Source: Dolosigranulum pigrum ATCC 51524
GTDB taxonomy: Bacteria; Bacillota; Bacilli; Lactobacillales; Carnobacteriaceae_A
Assembly: GCF_000245815.1 (NCBI RefSeq)
Contig: NZ_JH601103.1
Span: 1,203,438-1,267,437 of the forward strand
Length of the DNA stretch: 64,000 nt
Reading direction: 5' to 3'
Each line of letters begins with the position of its first letter. Position 1 is the stretch's first letter. Below the pieces are notes generated by a model. It made no database searches, was not told the origin of the DNA, and saw only the letters and a list, made by a program, of their open reading frames with translations. The translations under genes were made by a program, and so were the position numbers. Positions 34,683 to 42,727 of the stretch are shown here, piece by piece.

Positions 34683-36134
34683 TTAATTCGTATTATTTGA
34701 ATCTTCTGTTGTACCATAAACATCAGCTGCCCATTGCTTATAACGCTTTTGGTAATAAGCAACCAAATCAGGTCGATCAGTGGCTTGGTTTGCTTCATCA
34801 GACTCATCCAAGGACTGCCCAATTGGTACCAGAGATGTCCCATAGCCAATATCCGCATGTTCAGTATCTTTAAGTGCTCGGGCAGCATCTCTAGCTTCTT
34901 CACCACTCACAGTGCGTAGCTTCCATTCCTGATCGCGAACACTCCATTGAAAACCGGTATCGAAGTATAGTTCTTTATGTCCCCCATCTTGTCCCAGCAA
35001 AGTCGGAATAATATTTTTGCCATCAGTTGGATAAGATTGATTAATTAACTCTCCACTGGCTAAATAAGCAAATGTTGGTAATAAATCTAAGCTCGAGACT
35101 AAATTCCGTGACTGACTATTGGCTTCTACTACCCCCGGCCATGATGCAATGAATGGTACGCGAACTCCTCCTTCATATAATGAATATTTCGTCCCAAACA
35201 AGGGAGTATTATTCCCATAATTACACGGTGAACCACCATTATCTGTCAAGTAAATAATGAGCGTATTCTCTTGCTCGCCTGCAGCTTCAATCTTATCTAG
35301 AATCCGGCCAATCTCACGGTCCATAATATCCAACTGCGCCAAATAATAATCACGTCCATTCTCCAAATGTGGCATAATCACGCCATCATACCAATCATAA
35401 TAATCATGCTTCGCTTCATCAAAATCCGGAAATGCTGGTAAGTTCCGTTGTCTCAATTCATCATCCGGCAGTTGCCAAGCAAAATTGTGTACCGCATTGA
35501 AGGCCACCATACAAAAATACGGCACCTCAGCTTGTAAGGATTCATCGATAAAGTCAATCGCTCGATTCGCAAATTCAACCGTTAAATGTGTATGACAATC
35601 AACTGGCTCCCCATTGTGGTACATTGGATAAAATCCATTGCGCTCCGCATTTTCTTTACCAAACTTATCTTCAGCTGCTACTTCATGTTTCAAATAATGC
35701 AATCGCCCCATACTGAGCGCCGCTAGTCCATAAAAAGACTCATCAAAACCGTGCTGATCTGGACAAGCACGCGTTCCAGGTTGATCAGGTCCATAGTGTA
35801 CTTTCCCAAAATAACCAGACCGATAGCCCGCTTGCTTCAAGACTTCTGGAATCGATAAATACGGTTCTGGAGCAAAATTTGAGGAGTCAAACCATTTTGC
35901 TCCCCATCGTTGCTGATAGTTGCCGACCATCAAGCCAGCCCGCGATGGTGAACAAATCGGCGCACTGACATAGCCCTGCTCCAATAACATGCCCGATGCC
36001 CGCAAACGATCTAAATTAGGTGTCGCTATATCTGATAATTCTTCTCTAAACCCTAAATCGCCATAACCATGATCATCCGATACAATAAGTACAATATTGG
36101 GCTGACTCCCCTGAATATTTTCTTTCTTGACCAT
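34683..36134 (-). CDS. Sulfatase (type I, Cys-type)
   Basis: Hydrolyses sulfate esters; the alkaline-phosphatase fold needs formylglycine made from the Cys in PICSPSRAG (Cys61). Metal-binding NIVLIVSDDHGYGDLG lies at the N-terminus, and LDIMDREIGRIL, LIIYLTDNGGSP and GVRVPFIASWPG are further family motifs. About 483 residues. No signal peptide or TM is visible, so the enzyme looks cytoplasmic, and no maturase (anSME/FGE) is in the window. ATG 36134 is used; GTG 36140 has better spacing (5 nt) from AAGGG. Single-gene unit: terminator behind, uppS promoter beyond. The substrate is unknown. Confidence 0.88.
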   Translation of the reverse strand: MVKKENIQGSQPNIVLIVSDDHGYGDLGFREELSDIATPNLDRLRASGMLLEQGYVSAPICSPSRAGLMVGNYQQRWGAKWFDSSNFAPEPYLSIPEVLKQAGYRSGYFGKVHYGPDQPGTRACPDQHGFDESFYGLAALSMGRLHYLKHEVAAEDKFGKENAERNGFYPMYHNGEPVDCHTHLTVEFANRAIDFIDESLQAEVPYFCMVAFNAVHNFAWQLPDDELRQRNLPAFPDFDEAKHDYYDWYDGVIMPHLENGRDYYLAQLDIMDREIGRILDKIEAAGEQENTLIIYLTDNGGSPCNYGNNTPLFGTKYSLYEGGVRVPFIASWPGVVEANSQSRNLVSSLDLLPTFAYLASGELINQSYPTDGKNIIPTLLGQDGGHKELYFDTGFQWSVRDQEWKLRTVSGEEARDAARALKDTEHADIGYGTSLVPIGQSLDESDEANQATDRPDLVAYYQKRYKQWAADVYGTTEDSNNTN

Positions 36135-36257
36135 CTTCACTCATTCCCTTACGTTAATTTATTTCAGCTTACCTTAATACCGCTTTCACGTCAATGGTTT
36201 TCTACAAAATCTGTCCGACTCATTGATTAACAAGTTAGAATAATTTGTCTTAAAAAA

Positions 36258-36287
36258 TTATTATTATCCCCTATTCTGTGATATACT
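36258..36287 (+). promoter_or_regulatory. Promoter of the 30-residue peptide gene
   Basis: Extended -10 TGA-TATACT (36282-36287) with a poor TTATTA -35 (36258-36263, 18-nt spacer). It lies about 34 bp before the TTG start. Confidence 0.55.
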
Positions 36288-36320
36288 AAAAGCACTTAAC
36301 AAAATAAAGGAGGGATTGGA

Positions 36321-36413
36321 TTGAAACGTCGCGTAAAAAAATATATATTAGGATTGATGATATCCTTTGTTGTATCTAAAATTGTCAACTACCTTATTGA
36401 TGAAGTCGTTTAA
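36321..36413 (+). CDS. 30-residue membrane peptide
   Basis: A complete small gene. AAGGAGGG lies 6 nt before TTG 36321, followed by 30 codons to TAA 36411. The peptide is a basic head (KRRVKKY), one hydrophobic segment (ILGLMISFVVSKIVNYLI) and an acidic tail (DEVV). It has its own extended -10 promoter and an intrinsic terminator right after the stop, divergent from the sulfatase and convergent with frr. The isolated unit and good ribosome site argue it is made. Function unknown; a single-helix membrane regulator or toxin-like peptide are possibilities. Confidence 0.6.
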   Translation: MKRRVKKYILGLMISFVVSKIVNYLIDEVV

Positions 36414-36420
36414 ATCATAT

Positions 36421-36449
36421 AAAAAGCGAGGGTTATCCCCTCGCTTTTT
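36421..36449 (+). terminator. Intrinsic terminator, small peptide gene and frr
   Basis: AAAAAGCGAGGG-TTATC-CCCTCGCTTTTT: 7-bp GC stem extended by A/T pairs. It works on either strand between the convergent small gene and frr. Confidence 0.9.
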
Positions 36450-36469
36450 ATATTTGCTTTATCTTAGTC

Positions 36470-37027
36470 TTAGTTCCCCAAAATTTCGTCCTCTTTTACT
36501 CGGGCTGCTTTGTCTGCTCGTTTAGTAAATTCATCAGTTAATTTTTGGATGTCATCTTCTAAGCGATGGCGTTCATCTTCTGAGATGTCACCATTTTTTT
36601 CACTTTTCTTGACACTATCCATACCATCACGACGAATATTACGAATTGCAATCTTAGCATTTTCCTCTTCTTGACCAACACGTTTAGCAATTTCTTTACG
36701 ACGTTCTTCAGTCAAGGCTGGAATAACTAGTCGAATAACATCTCCGTCATTTGATGGCGGAATACCAATATCTGATTTTTGAATAGCTGTTTCGATATCA
36801 CCTAATGTGCTCTTGTCATATGGTGAAATTAAAAGTACACGTGCTTCAGGTACAGAAATATTTGCCATTTGGTTTAGTGGGGTATCTGCTCCATAGTAAT
36901 TAACTGTAATGCGGTCAACTAAGCTAGCGTTTGCTCGCCCAGCACGGATACCTCCTAATTCATATTCTAATGATTCTTCTGCTTTTTTCATCCGTTGTTT
37001 TAAATCTTTCAATAATTGATCAGTCAT
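36470..37027 (-). CDS. frr: Ribosome recycling factor
   Basis: Splits post-termination ribosomes with EF-G. 185 residues, normal, with GGIRAGRANASLVDRITVNYYGADTPLNQMANISVPEARVL and the C-terminal helical hairpin. ATG 37027 has AAGGAG 8 nt upstream; the in-frame extension to 37072 lies inside pyrH. It follows pyrH by 13 bp. Confidence 0.97.
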   Translation of the reverse strand: MTDQLLKDLKQRMKKAEESLEYELGGIRAGRANASLVDRITVNYYGADTPLNQMANISVPEARVLLISPYDKSTLGDIETAIQKSDIGIPPSNDGDVIRLVIPALTEERRKEIAKRVGQEEENAKIAIRNIRRDGMDSVKKSEKNGDISEDERHRLEDDIQKLTDEFTKRADKAARVKEDEILGN

Positions 37028-37040
37028 TTTTTGGTCTCCT

Positions 37041-37760
37041 TTATTTAATAACAGTTGTACCGATGCGTTCACCAGACACTGCTCGTTTAATATTACCTTT
37101 TTCGTTTAAGTTAAAGACAACTAATGGAATATCGTTATCCATACTTAAGCTTGATGCGGTGGTATCCATAACCTTCAAAGACTTATTAATAATATCGAGA
37201 TAGGTCAATTCATCATATTTTACTGCCTCTTGATCGACTTTTGGATCAGCAGAATAAATACCATCCACATTATTTTTTGCCATCATAATAACATCGGCCT
37301 GAATTTCTGCCGCTCGAAGGGCTGAAGTTGTATCAGTCGAGAAGTAAGGATTTCCTGTTCCTCCTGCGAAGATAACGACGCGCTTCTTCTCAAGATGACG
37401 AATAGCTCGGCGACGAATATACGGTTCCGCAATTTGTCGCATCTCGATAGAAGTTTGCATACGCGTCGGCACACCGATATTTTCCAAACTATCTTGCAAA
37501 GCTAGTCCGTTCATTACGGTGGCCAGCATGCCCATATAATCTGCTTGTGAGCGTTCCATGCCCATCTCTGAGCCAATCTGTCCGCGCCATATATTGCCCC
37601 CACCGACTACAATTGCGATTTCTACTCCCATATCATAAACTTGTTTAATTTCCTGGCAAATCTCGTGAATGGTCGGTGGCTTAATCCCAAAGCCATCCTC
37701 TCCCGCGAGCGCTTCACCACTTAATTTCAACACAATTCGTTCATATTTTGGTTCACTCAT
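37041..37760 (-). CDS. pyrH: UMP kinase
   Basis: Phosphorylates UMP to UDP. 239 residues of the amino acid kinase fold: RIVLKLSGEALAG at the N-terminus, VVGGGNIWRG, ADYMGMLATVMNGLALQ, FAGGTGNPYFSTDTTSALRAAE and the C-terminal GERIGTTV. Classic pyrH-frr pair; rpsB and tsf, often upstream, are not here. An extended -10 element precedes it. Confidence 0.97.
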   Translation of the reverse strand: MSEPKYERIVLKLSGEALAGEDGFGIKPPTIHEICQEIKQVYDMGVEIAIVVGGGNIWRGQIGSEMGMERSQADYMGMLATVMNGLALQDSLENIGVPTRMQTSIEMRQIAEPYIRRRAIRHLEKKRVVIFAGGTGNPYFSTDTTSALRAAEIQADVIMMAKNNVDGIYSADPKVDQEAVKYDELTYLDIINKSLKVMDTTASSLSMDNDIPLVVFNLNEKGNIKRAVSGERIGTTVIK

Positions 37761-37791
37761 ATTCTAACTCCTAACTAAATCACATGTTCTT

Positions 37792-37797
37792 ATTATA
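37792..37797 (-). promoter_or_regulatory. Extended -10 promoter of pyrH-frr
   Basis: TGC-TATAAT, hexamer at 37792-37797, about 32 bp before pyrH. The -35 region is weak. Confidence 0.55.
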
Positions 37798-37878
37798 GCA
37801 GAATTTCTATTGATTTGCATGTTTCATTATTAGAAATAATTCATGTCGTTCACAGGTCTGCAAATATATATTAACTCA

Positions 37879-38367
37879 CTATTTTGGCGTTACCGGTATC
37901 CATACTTCACAAACAGGATTTTTCGTGTCAGCAGTGTAATCCTCCGCATTCCATAATAAAGGAATCGCTTCATTGATAACATAATCTGCATTGGGTAACC
38001 ATTCTGTAAAGATTTCGTGCCATAAGCTTTCTAAAGATTCTGGAAATTGCCCGACTGCTTCAAAGACTGCCCAATCCGTCCGCTCAACGGGTAACACATC
38101 ATAACTTTTCGTCTGACCAGATGAGACAGCCACGCCTAAATAATGATCAATCATTGGTTCATCTAACTCATTTGTTGTAGCTTGTGACACACTAATAATG
38201 CCAAACGGTTCCGTATCTGCTAAATTAGATAAATCTTCCATAACTTCATCAGTTAACAACTCTCTCATAGCTTCAATTTCAGGATTAGTTCCTTCTGTTA
38301 CTACAGGGACTTGCTTTTTGAAGCCTACAATACTAAACGGTCTCTTTTTAACAATTCTGTATTTCAT
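37879..38367 (-). CDS. Stand-alone GyrI-like / effector-binding domain protein
   Basis: 162 residues forming a single GyrI-like small-molecule-binding domain, as at the C-terminus of BmrR or Rob: KYRIVKKRPFSIVGFKKQVP at the start, the middle segment FGIISVSQATTNELDEPMIDHYLGVAV, WAVFEAVGQFPESLESLWHEIFTEWLPN, and the end CEVWIPVTPK. No DNA-binding domain. Such proteins bind or detoxify small planar compounds, but the ligand here is unknown. The gene is followed by pyrH across about 118 bp and its own promoter. Confidence 0.8.
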   Translation of the reverse strand: MKYRIVKKRPFSIVGFKKQVPVVTEGTNPEIEAMRELLTDEVMEDLSNLADTEPFGIISVSQATTNELDEPMIDHYLGVAVSSGQTKSYDVLPVERTDWAVFEAVGQFPESLESLWHEIFTEWLPNADYVINEAIPLLWNAEDYTADTKNPVCEVWIPVTPK

Positions 38368-38418
38368 AATGCAATATACTCCTTATTTTACTACAGTTAT
38401 TAAGTTTTAACCCTACTA

Positions 38419-38904
38419 TTAGCTGTGTTGCGCAATCAAGTGACACAACTCTTGAATACTTACAGTCTCATCAGGGCTTACTTCCAACTGATCCGATAGT
38501 AATCCTATATCATTTTTATGCAGTTGTTCTACTTTTTCAGTGTTAGATCCTAATGCTGTCTGAGGTGTTGGTTTAGATTCAATCTTTTCTGCAATAGGTT
38601 CAGTGTTTACTGTTCTTTCAACTGATGACTGATCCATTGCTGTGACTTCTTTAGCCGCCACAAATACACGCTCAGCAGGGGATTTACGCTCTTCTAATTC
38701 GAATATTCGCTGTGCTTCTTTTTCAAGTATTTTCATGTGATCAAGATATTGCAACCATTTCATACCGTCTGTTTGTTGACCATTATTCGGTACGAATACG
38801 TTATCTACTACCGTATTTTGTATCTGTTCTATCTCTGATAAAGCTACTACATCATGGCGCGTTATGGTTAACGCCGCCTGTTCAATAAATTGCACCTCAT
38901 CCAT
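38419..38904 (-). CDS. Hypothetical protein
   Basis: About 161 residues, no recognised domain. The N-terminal half is helical (VQFIEQAALTITRHDVVALSEIEQIQ, WLQYLDHMKILEKEAQRIFELEERK); the middle (about 95-130) is Pro/Thr/Ser/Glu-rich and probably disordered; the end has a short helix (VSIQELCHLIAQHS). ATG 38904 has GTGGGGG 11 nt upstream. It lies with two other small uncharacterised genes in the same direction, which may form an operon. Confidence 0.6.
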   Translation of the reverse strand: MDEVQFIEQAALTITRHDVVALSEIEQIQNTVVDNVFVPNNGQQTDGMKWLQYLDHMKILEKEAQRIFELEERKSPAERVFVAAKEVTAMDQSSVERTVNTEPIAEKIESKPTPQTALGSNTEKVEQLHKNDIGLLSDQLEVSPDETVSIQELCHLIAQHS

Positions 38905-38948
38905 TGTGCGTCCATCCCCCACTTTTGATCTAATTCATTCTATCCGAG

Positions 38949-39236
38949 TTACCGATGCTTTATTCGAGTATTATAGCGACTTCGTGTCATCTTATAAGCA
39001 AGCTTTCCATCTATTCTAACCTTATATCCCATGACATTTTGGCATTTCGGACAAGTTAACTGATCTGAATGACCAATTCCCATTTCACAAGCCAAAATCC
39101 GCTCAACAAATAGCTTAAGTAACTGCCCCGTCCCCACTTTTTGATATATGATTAATTCTTCTTTACACACACCACAACTAATTATCATTAAGTGACTATT
39201 TTTTATTTTTTTCGCTGCATGGTTCGTATATTTCAT
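38949..39236 (-). CDS. Small zinc-ribbon-like protein
   Basis: 95 residues with two Cys pairs, CGVC (about 21-24) and CPKC (about 62-65), spaced as in a zinc ribbon, and a basic C-terminus (KMTRSRYNTRIKHR). No family recognised; binding of nucleic acid or zinc is a guess from the cysteines. It sits between the glyoxalase II gene and the hypothetical gene at 38419. Confidence 0.6.
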   Translation of the reverse strand: MKYTNHAAKKIKNSHLMIISCGVCKEELIIYQKVGTGQLLKLFVERILACEMGIGHSDQLTCPKCQNVMGYKVRIDGKLAYKMTRSRYNTRIKHR

Positions 39237-39266
39237 TGTATCTCACAATTTCTAATCGCTTATTTT

Positions 39267-39968
39267 TTAGAAATTATCGCGTTTATCTCGCAACGCCTTA
39301 AAATCAGCCAACGTATCTGCTTGTAAAAAGACATTAATTTCTTTCTCTTGACCAATTGTACTTGGTAATGTCGGAATATCTTGCATCCGCAACAGAGATA
39401 CTTCCGTTAACTTCTTATCTACCGCTTCAGGATATTCCGCTAAACTTTGAGCAAATTTCAAGTTTGTTTCTGTATACTCATGCCCTGCAAAAACTCGCGT
39501 ATTATTTGATAGTTCACTAAATATCTTAAGTGCATCATACTGCGCCTGATAATCTCCAGTAAACACACGACCACAGCCAGCAGAAAAAAGCGCATCCCCA
39601 CAAAACAACATATCATTTGTTAAATAAGAAATATGCCCAGAAGTATGTCCCGCTGTCAACAAAACCTTCACTTCTTGCTCAAATAGAGTCAATGAATCTC
39701 CCGGTGCAACCGTTTGTGTATTAAATCGTTCGGTTTCTTTTGGTCCAATAACAGATGCTTTAGGATAAACTTCCAACACTTTTTTAACACCTGCTGTATG
39801 ATCATCATGATCATGTGTTAATAAAATAGTGATCACGTTTAAATTATGCTCTTGCAAGTAAGTTAAAATAGAGGAAGCCTCTCCCGGATCAACTACTACA
39901 GCATCGGAAGCTTGTGTATAAACCCAAATATAGTTGTCATCTAATGCTTTTACTGGTTCAACGCTCAT
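39267..39968 (-). CDS. gloB: Hydroxyacylglutathione hydrolase (glyoxalase II)
   Basis: Metallo-beta-lactamase fold, 233 residues. It has the metal motif THDHDDH (51-57), GHTSGHISY, the ligand Asp in FCGDALFSAGCGRVFTG and FAGHEYTETNLKFA, then a C-terminal HAGH domain ending LADFKALRDKRDNF. The start DDNYIWVY and the complete C-terminal substrate domain match GloB, not the generic lactamase-fold proteins common in Firmicutes. It would hydrolyse S-lactoylglutathione or a related thiol ester. ATG 39968 has AAGGAG 7 nt upstream. Confidence 0.85.
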   Translation of the reverse strand: MSVEPVKALDDNYIWVYTQASDAVVVDPGEASSILTYLQEHNLNVITILLTHDHDDHTAGVKKVLEVYPKASVIGPKETERFNTQTVAPGDSLTLFEQEVKVLLTAGHTSGHISYLTNDMLFCGDALFSAGCGRVFTGDYQAQYDALKIFSELSNNTRVFAGHEYTETNLKFAQSLAEYPEAVDKKLTEVSLLRMQDIPTLPSTIGQEKEINVFLQADTLADFKALRDKRDNF

Positions 39969-40163
39969 AATAACTCTCCTTCTTTTTTGATATATAGTTA
40001 TCTTCATCTTGTTTAAACTCATTATCTTCTTTATTTTATCATAGATAAAGCGATATCGCGATAGTCATTTCTATTTTATTGGATCCTGAACATTTATTTA
40101 AGACAAAGGAAAAGCAAAGCATGTATTATCAAACACATACTTTGCCTCATACTGTTTATCAGT

Positions 40164-40355
40164 TTACGCTTCATCCACTAACTGTGGATCCTGCGGTGCT
40201 TCAACGGCTTCTGCATCGCCGTTTAGTGGTGAGTCAACTTCTTTTACTTCACCAACTACTGTATTTTTACTTGCTTTTGGATCAGTTGGTTCTTTTTCGA
40301 CTGTTTTTTCATCACCTGTTAATTCTGGTTGAGTCTCTTTTTCTTTCTCACTCAT
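40164..40355 (-). CDS. Small acidic, probably disordered protein
   Basis: 63 residues rich in Glu, Asp, Lys, Pro and Thr with no hydrophobic core (SEKEKETQPELTGDEKTVEK...). GAGGAGG 8 nt before ATG 40355 is the best ribosome site nearby, so it is probably translated. No family recognised. The opposite-strand open frame here (40079-40441) has no ribosome site. Confidence 0.55.
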   Translation of the reverse strand: MSEKEKETQPELTGDEKTVEKEPTDPKASKNTVVGEVKEVDSPLNGDAEAVEAPQDPQLVDEA

Positions 40356-40594
40356 CACTTTTCCTCCTCTTCCATTACATTAATTTTATCGTATCCAATC
40401 ACATTATAATATACATCCCTAACCGGTTTCAACTCTTATGACTTATGAAGAATGGACACTATATCCCTAAGTTTTGTTAAAATAATATGAATTCTATGAT
40501 GAAATGCTAGATTTTTTACTATTTTTGTGACATAATAACCATATTAATATTTTTATAAATAAATCTAAGGAATATATTCAAGGAGGAGATAAAC

Positions 40595-41350
40595 GTGTCA
40601 ACTCATACAGACTTAACACATCGAGAAAATGCGCGCCGAGAGCTGCTAGAGCACATCAATACTGAAGCTAGCAGCCAACGTTATATTATTGAGGATTTAG
40701 CCACAGAAGCTATTGCTAACGGGGATCAAGAACTATTACAACAAGCATTAGATAAAATTGATATGGATAGCTATGTACAACACATCGAGAACATCTCAAT
40801 TGAATCCAAATTGCGTACGTATAAAAACGTATTGTTGAGTAATAATACATATTGCCGTTTAGCTGCAAAAAATGGAGATGTCCTTCCATTATATTTGTAC
40901 CTACTATCCGAACAATATAACCGTCTAATTGAGAGTGCTGACAGCATTGAGTTTTTGATGGAAAATATTTTTTACCAAATGCCAAAAGATTACTGCGAGT
41001 TTGTCTATAAGTACTCGATTACATCCTATTCCAATACGATGAAGGATATTATTAAGTTTGTGACTGATCACTTAACCGTTGACTTAACCTTAAAAGATAT
41101 CGCGGAAAAATTTGATATGCACCCCGTTCATCTCGCGCGAAAATTCAAACAAGAAACTGGGATTACATACGTCTCATATATGAATAATCAGCGTATCTTC
41201 CTAGCCCAATATTTGTTCCACTTACAAACATATGAGTTGAGTGATGTGGCCTACTTAGCTGGATTCAACAGTCATTCTTACTTCACAAAAGTTTTCAAAA
41301 AAATAACTGGACTAACACCAACCAAGTATATCAAACAACTCCCTCTATAA
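40595..41350 (+). CDS. AraC-family transcriptional regulator
   Basis: 251 residues. The C-terminal part (about 150-250) has the double HTH of AraC/XylS: LTLKDIAEKFDMHPVHLARKFKQETGITYVSYM and ELSDVAYLAGFNSHSYFTKVFKKITGLTPTKY. The N-terminal 140 residues are helical and match no common sensor domain; there is no cupin, so ligand sensing differs from AraC. GTG 40595 is behind AAGGAGGAG. A monocistronic unit with a terminator behind it; no obvious target gene is adjacent. Confidence 0.88.
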   Translation: MSTHTDLTHRENARRELLEHINTEASSQRYIIEDLATEAIANGDQELLQQALDKIDMDSYVQHIENISIESKLRTYKNVLLSNNTYCRLAAKNGDVLPLYLYLLSEQYNRLIESADSIEFLMENIFYQMPKDYCEFVYKYSITSYSNTMKDIIKFVTDHLTVDLTLKDIAEKFDMHPVHLARKFKQETGITYVSYMNNQRIFLAQYLFHLQTYELSDVAYLAGFNSHSYFTKVFKKITGLTPTKYIKQLPL

Positions 41351-41370
41351 ATTCACCTATACATCATTTA

Positions 41371-41405
41371 ACGCCACCGAATACACGATTCAGTGGCGCT
41401 TTTTC
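41371..41405 (+). terminator. Intrinsic terminator between AraC-type gene and trmD
   Basis: ACGCCACCGAAT-ACACG-ATTCAGTGGCGC, one mismatch, followed by TTTTTC. It lies between convergent genes and overlaps the trmD stop region. Confidence 0.8.
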
Positions 41406-42139
41406 TATCTATTATTCAACATATCATTGACTATCTCTTGTTCGCGCGGGGTTAATTCAATATTCGCTAACATATCCGGTCGTCGTCGCGCAGTTCGCTT
41501 AATTGACTCATCACGGCGCCATTGATCAATTAATGCGTGATTGCCGTTCATTAAGACTTCCGGTACTTCCATCCCACGATACTCAGCTGGACGTGTATAA
41601 TGTGGATGTTCTAGCAAGCCAGAACTATGCGAATCTTGAACAGCAGAGTCTTGATTTCCCAACACACCGGGAATCAGCCGAATTGAGGCATCCATCATGA
41701 CCAAAGCAGCAAGCTCGCCCCCAGTCAATACATAATCACCCAGTGACACTTCATCAGTTACAATCGAACGAATTCGCTCATCATACCCTTCATAATGACC
41801 ACAAATAAAAATTAAATGCTCTTCCTTAGAAAACTCCTCTGCAACTTGTTGGTCAAAACGTCGCCCTGCTGGATCCATCAAGACGATACGAGGTGATTTC
41901 GTTTCACGAGCAGATTTGACTGCATCCACCGCTTCAAAAATAGGTTCTGGCTTCAACAACATGCCTGCTCCTCCGCCATATGGAGTATCATCCACTTGAG
42001 AATGCTTCCCTTGACCGAACTGACGAAAATTCACAATATTGATATCGACTAATCCCTTTTCAACCGCTCGTTTCATCATTGAATGATTCATCGGCTCTTG
42101 GATCATCTCGGGAAATAATGTTAAGACATCAATCTGCAT
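41405..42139 (-). CDS. trmD: tRNA (guanine-37-N1)-methyltransferase
   Basis: Methylates G37 of tRNAs to prevent frameshifting. 244 residues, SPOUT trefoil: IDVLTLFPEM at the start, DDTPYGGGAGMLLKPEP, FICGHYEGYDERI and SLGDYVLTGGELAALVM, with the C-terminal LIDQWRRDESIKRTARRRPDM. Its ATG overlaps the rimM stop by 1 nt (TAATG), so the two are coupled. Confidence 0.98.
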   Translation of the reverse strand: MQIDVLTLFPEMIQEPMNHSMMKRAVEKGLVDINIVNFRQFGQGKHSQVDDTPYGGGAGMLLKPEPIFEAVDAVKSARETKSPRIVLMDPAGRRFDQQVAEEFSKEEHLIFICGHYEGYDERIRSIVTDEVSLGDYVLTGGELAALVMMDASIRLIPGVLGNQDSAVQDSHSSGLLEHPHYTRPAEYRGMEVPEVLMNGNHALIDQWRRDESIKRTARRRPDMLANIELTPREQEIVNDMLNNR

Positions 42140-42657
42140 TAATCATCCAATCCTTCCAACACATGTACAGTAATTGTTCCTTCTGCTAAATCAACTGCTT
42201 TAATGACATCATCAATGTAAGGTAACAAGAGATCTTTTTGTCCATGACGGCTAATTACCCAAACATCATTGGCCCCAGACGACAGAATTTCTTTCACTTG
42301 GCCGATTTCTGCACCTGCTTCGTCATAAGCTGTTAAGCCAACAATATCATGCCAGTAAAATGTATCATCATCGAGTGTCGCTAAATCAGCTTCTGTCACA
42401 TTTAACGTACCGCCTACTAGGGATTCTGCTTCATTAATAGTCGGATATGACTCAAATTTTACTAAATCAAACTGTTTATGTTGTCGATGTGAAGCTACTG
42501 TTAAAGTGAGTGTATTAGCCTCACTATCACCTAACCAAACAAGCTCAGCTCCCGGTTGATAGCGTTCTTCAGGAAAATCAGTATCTGAAATTACACGCAC
42601 CTCTCCCTTAATTCCATGGGTGTTCACAATTTTTCCTACATTTACATAAGCTGTCAT
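42139..42657 (-). CDS. rimM: Ribosome maturation factor RimM
   Basis: Helps assemble the 30S head near S19. 172 residues: N-terminal barrel with VGKIVNTHGIKGEVRVISDTDFPEERY and a C-terminal PRC domain with FYWHDIVGLTAYDEAGAEIGQV and KDLLLPYIDDVIKAVDL. GGAGATAGAGC precedes ATG 42657. A terminator lies just upstream. Confidence 0.97.
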   Translation of the reverse strand: MTAYVNVGKIVNTHGIKGEVRVISDTDFPEERYQPGAELVWLGDSEANTLTLTVASHRQHKQFDLVKFESYPTINEAESLVGGTLNVTEADLATLDDDTFYWHDIVGLTAYDEAGAEIGQVKEILSSGANDVWVISRHGQKDLLLPYIDDVIKAVDLAEGTITVHVLEGLDD

Positions 42658-42687
42658 GCTCTATCTCCTTTTTCTAAGTTATATGTA

Positions 42688-42715
42688 CAAAAAGAGATGC
42701 TAAAATGCATCTCTT
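42688..42715 (-). terminator. Terminator between khpA and rimM
   Basis: AAGAGATGC-ATTTTA-GCATCTCTT followed by TTTG on the minus strand, 9-bp perfect stem. It splits the rpsP-khpA and rimM-trmD halves; no promoter for rimM was seen after it. Confidence 0.75.
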
Positions 42716-42727
42716 CACCGAAAACAA

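Noticed and set aside
37041..37203. Possible tsf/rpsB genes near pyrH
   Set aside because: Flanking minus-strand genes are a GyrI-like protein and frr; no rpsB or tsf sequence was found.
40079..40441. 120-codon plus-strand frame rich in Leu and His
   Set aside because: Complement of the acidic small gene at 40164-40355; no ribosome site and biased composition typical of an antisense shadow.
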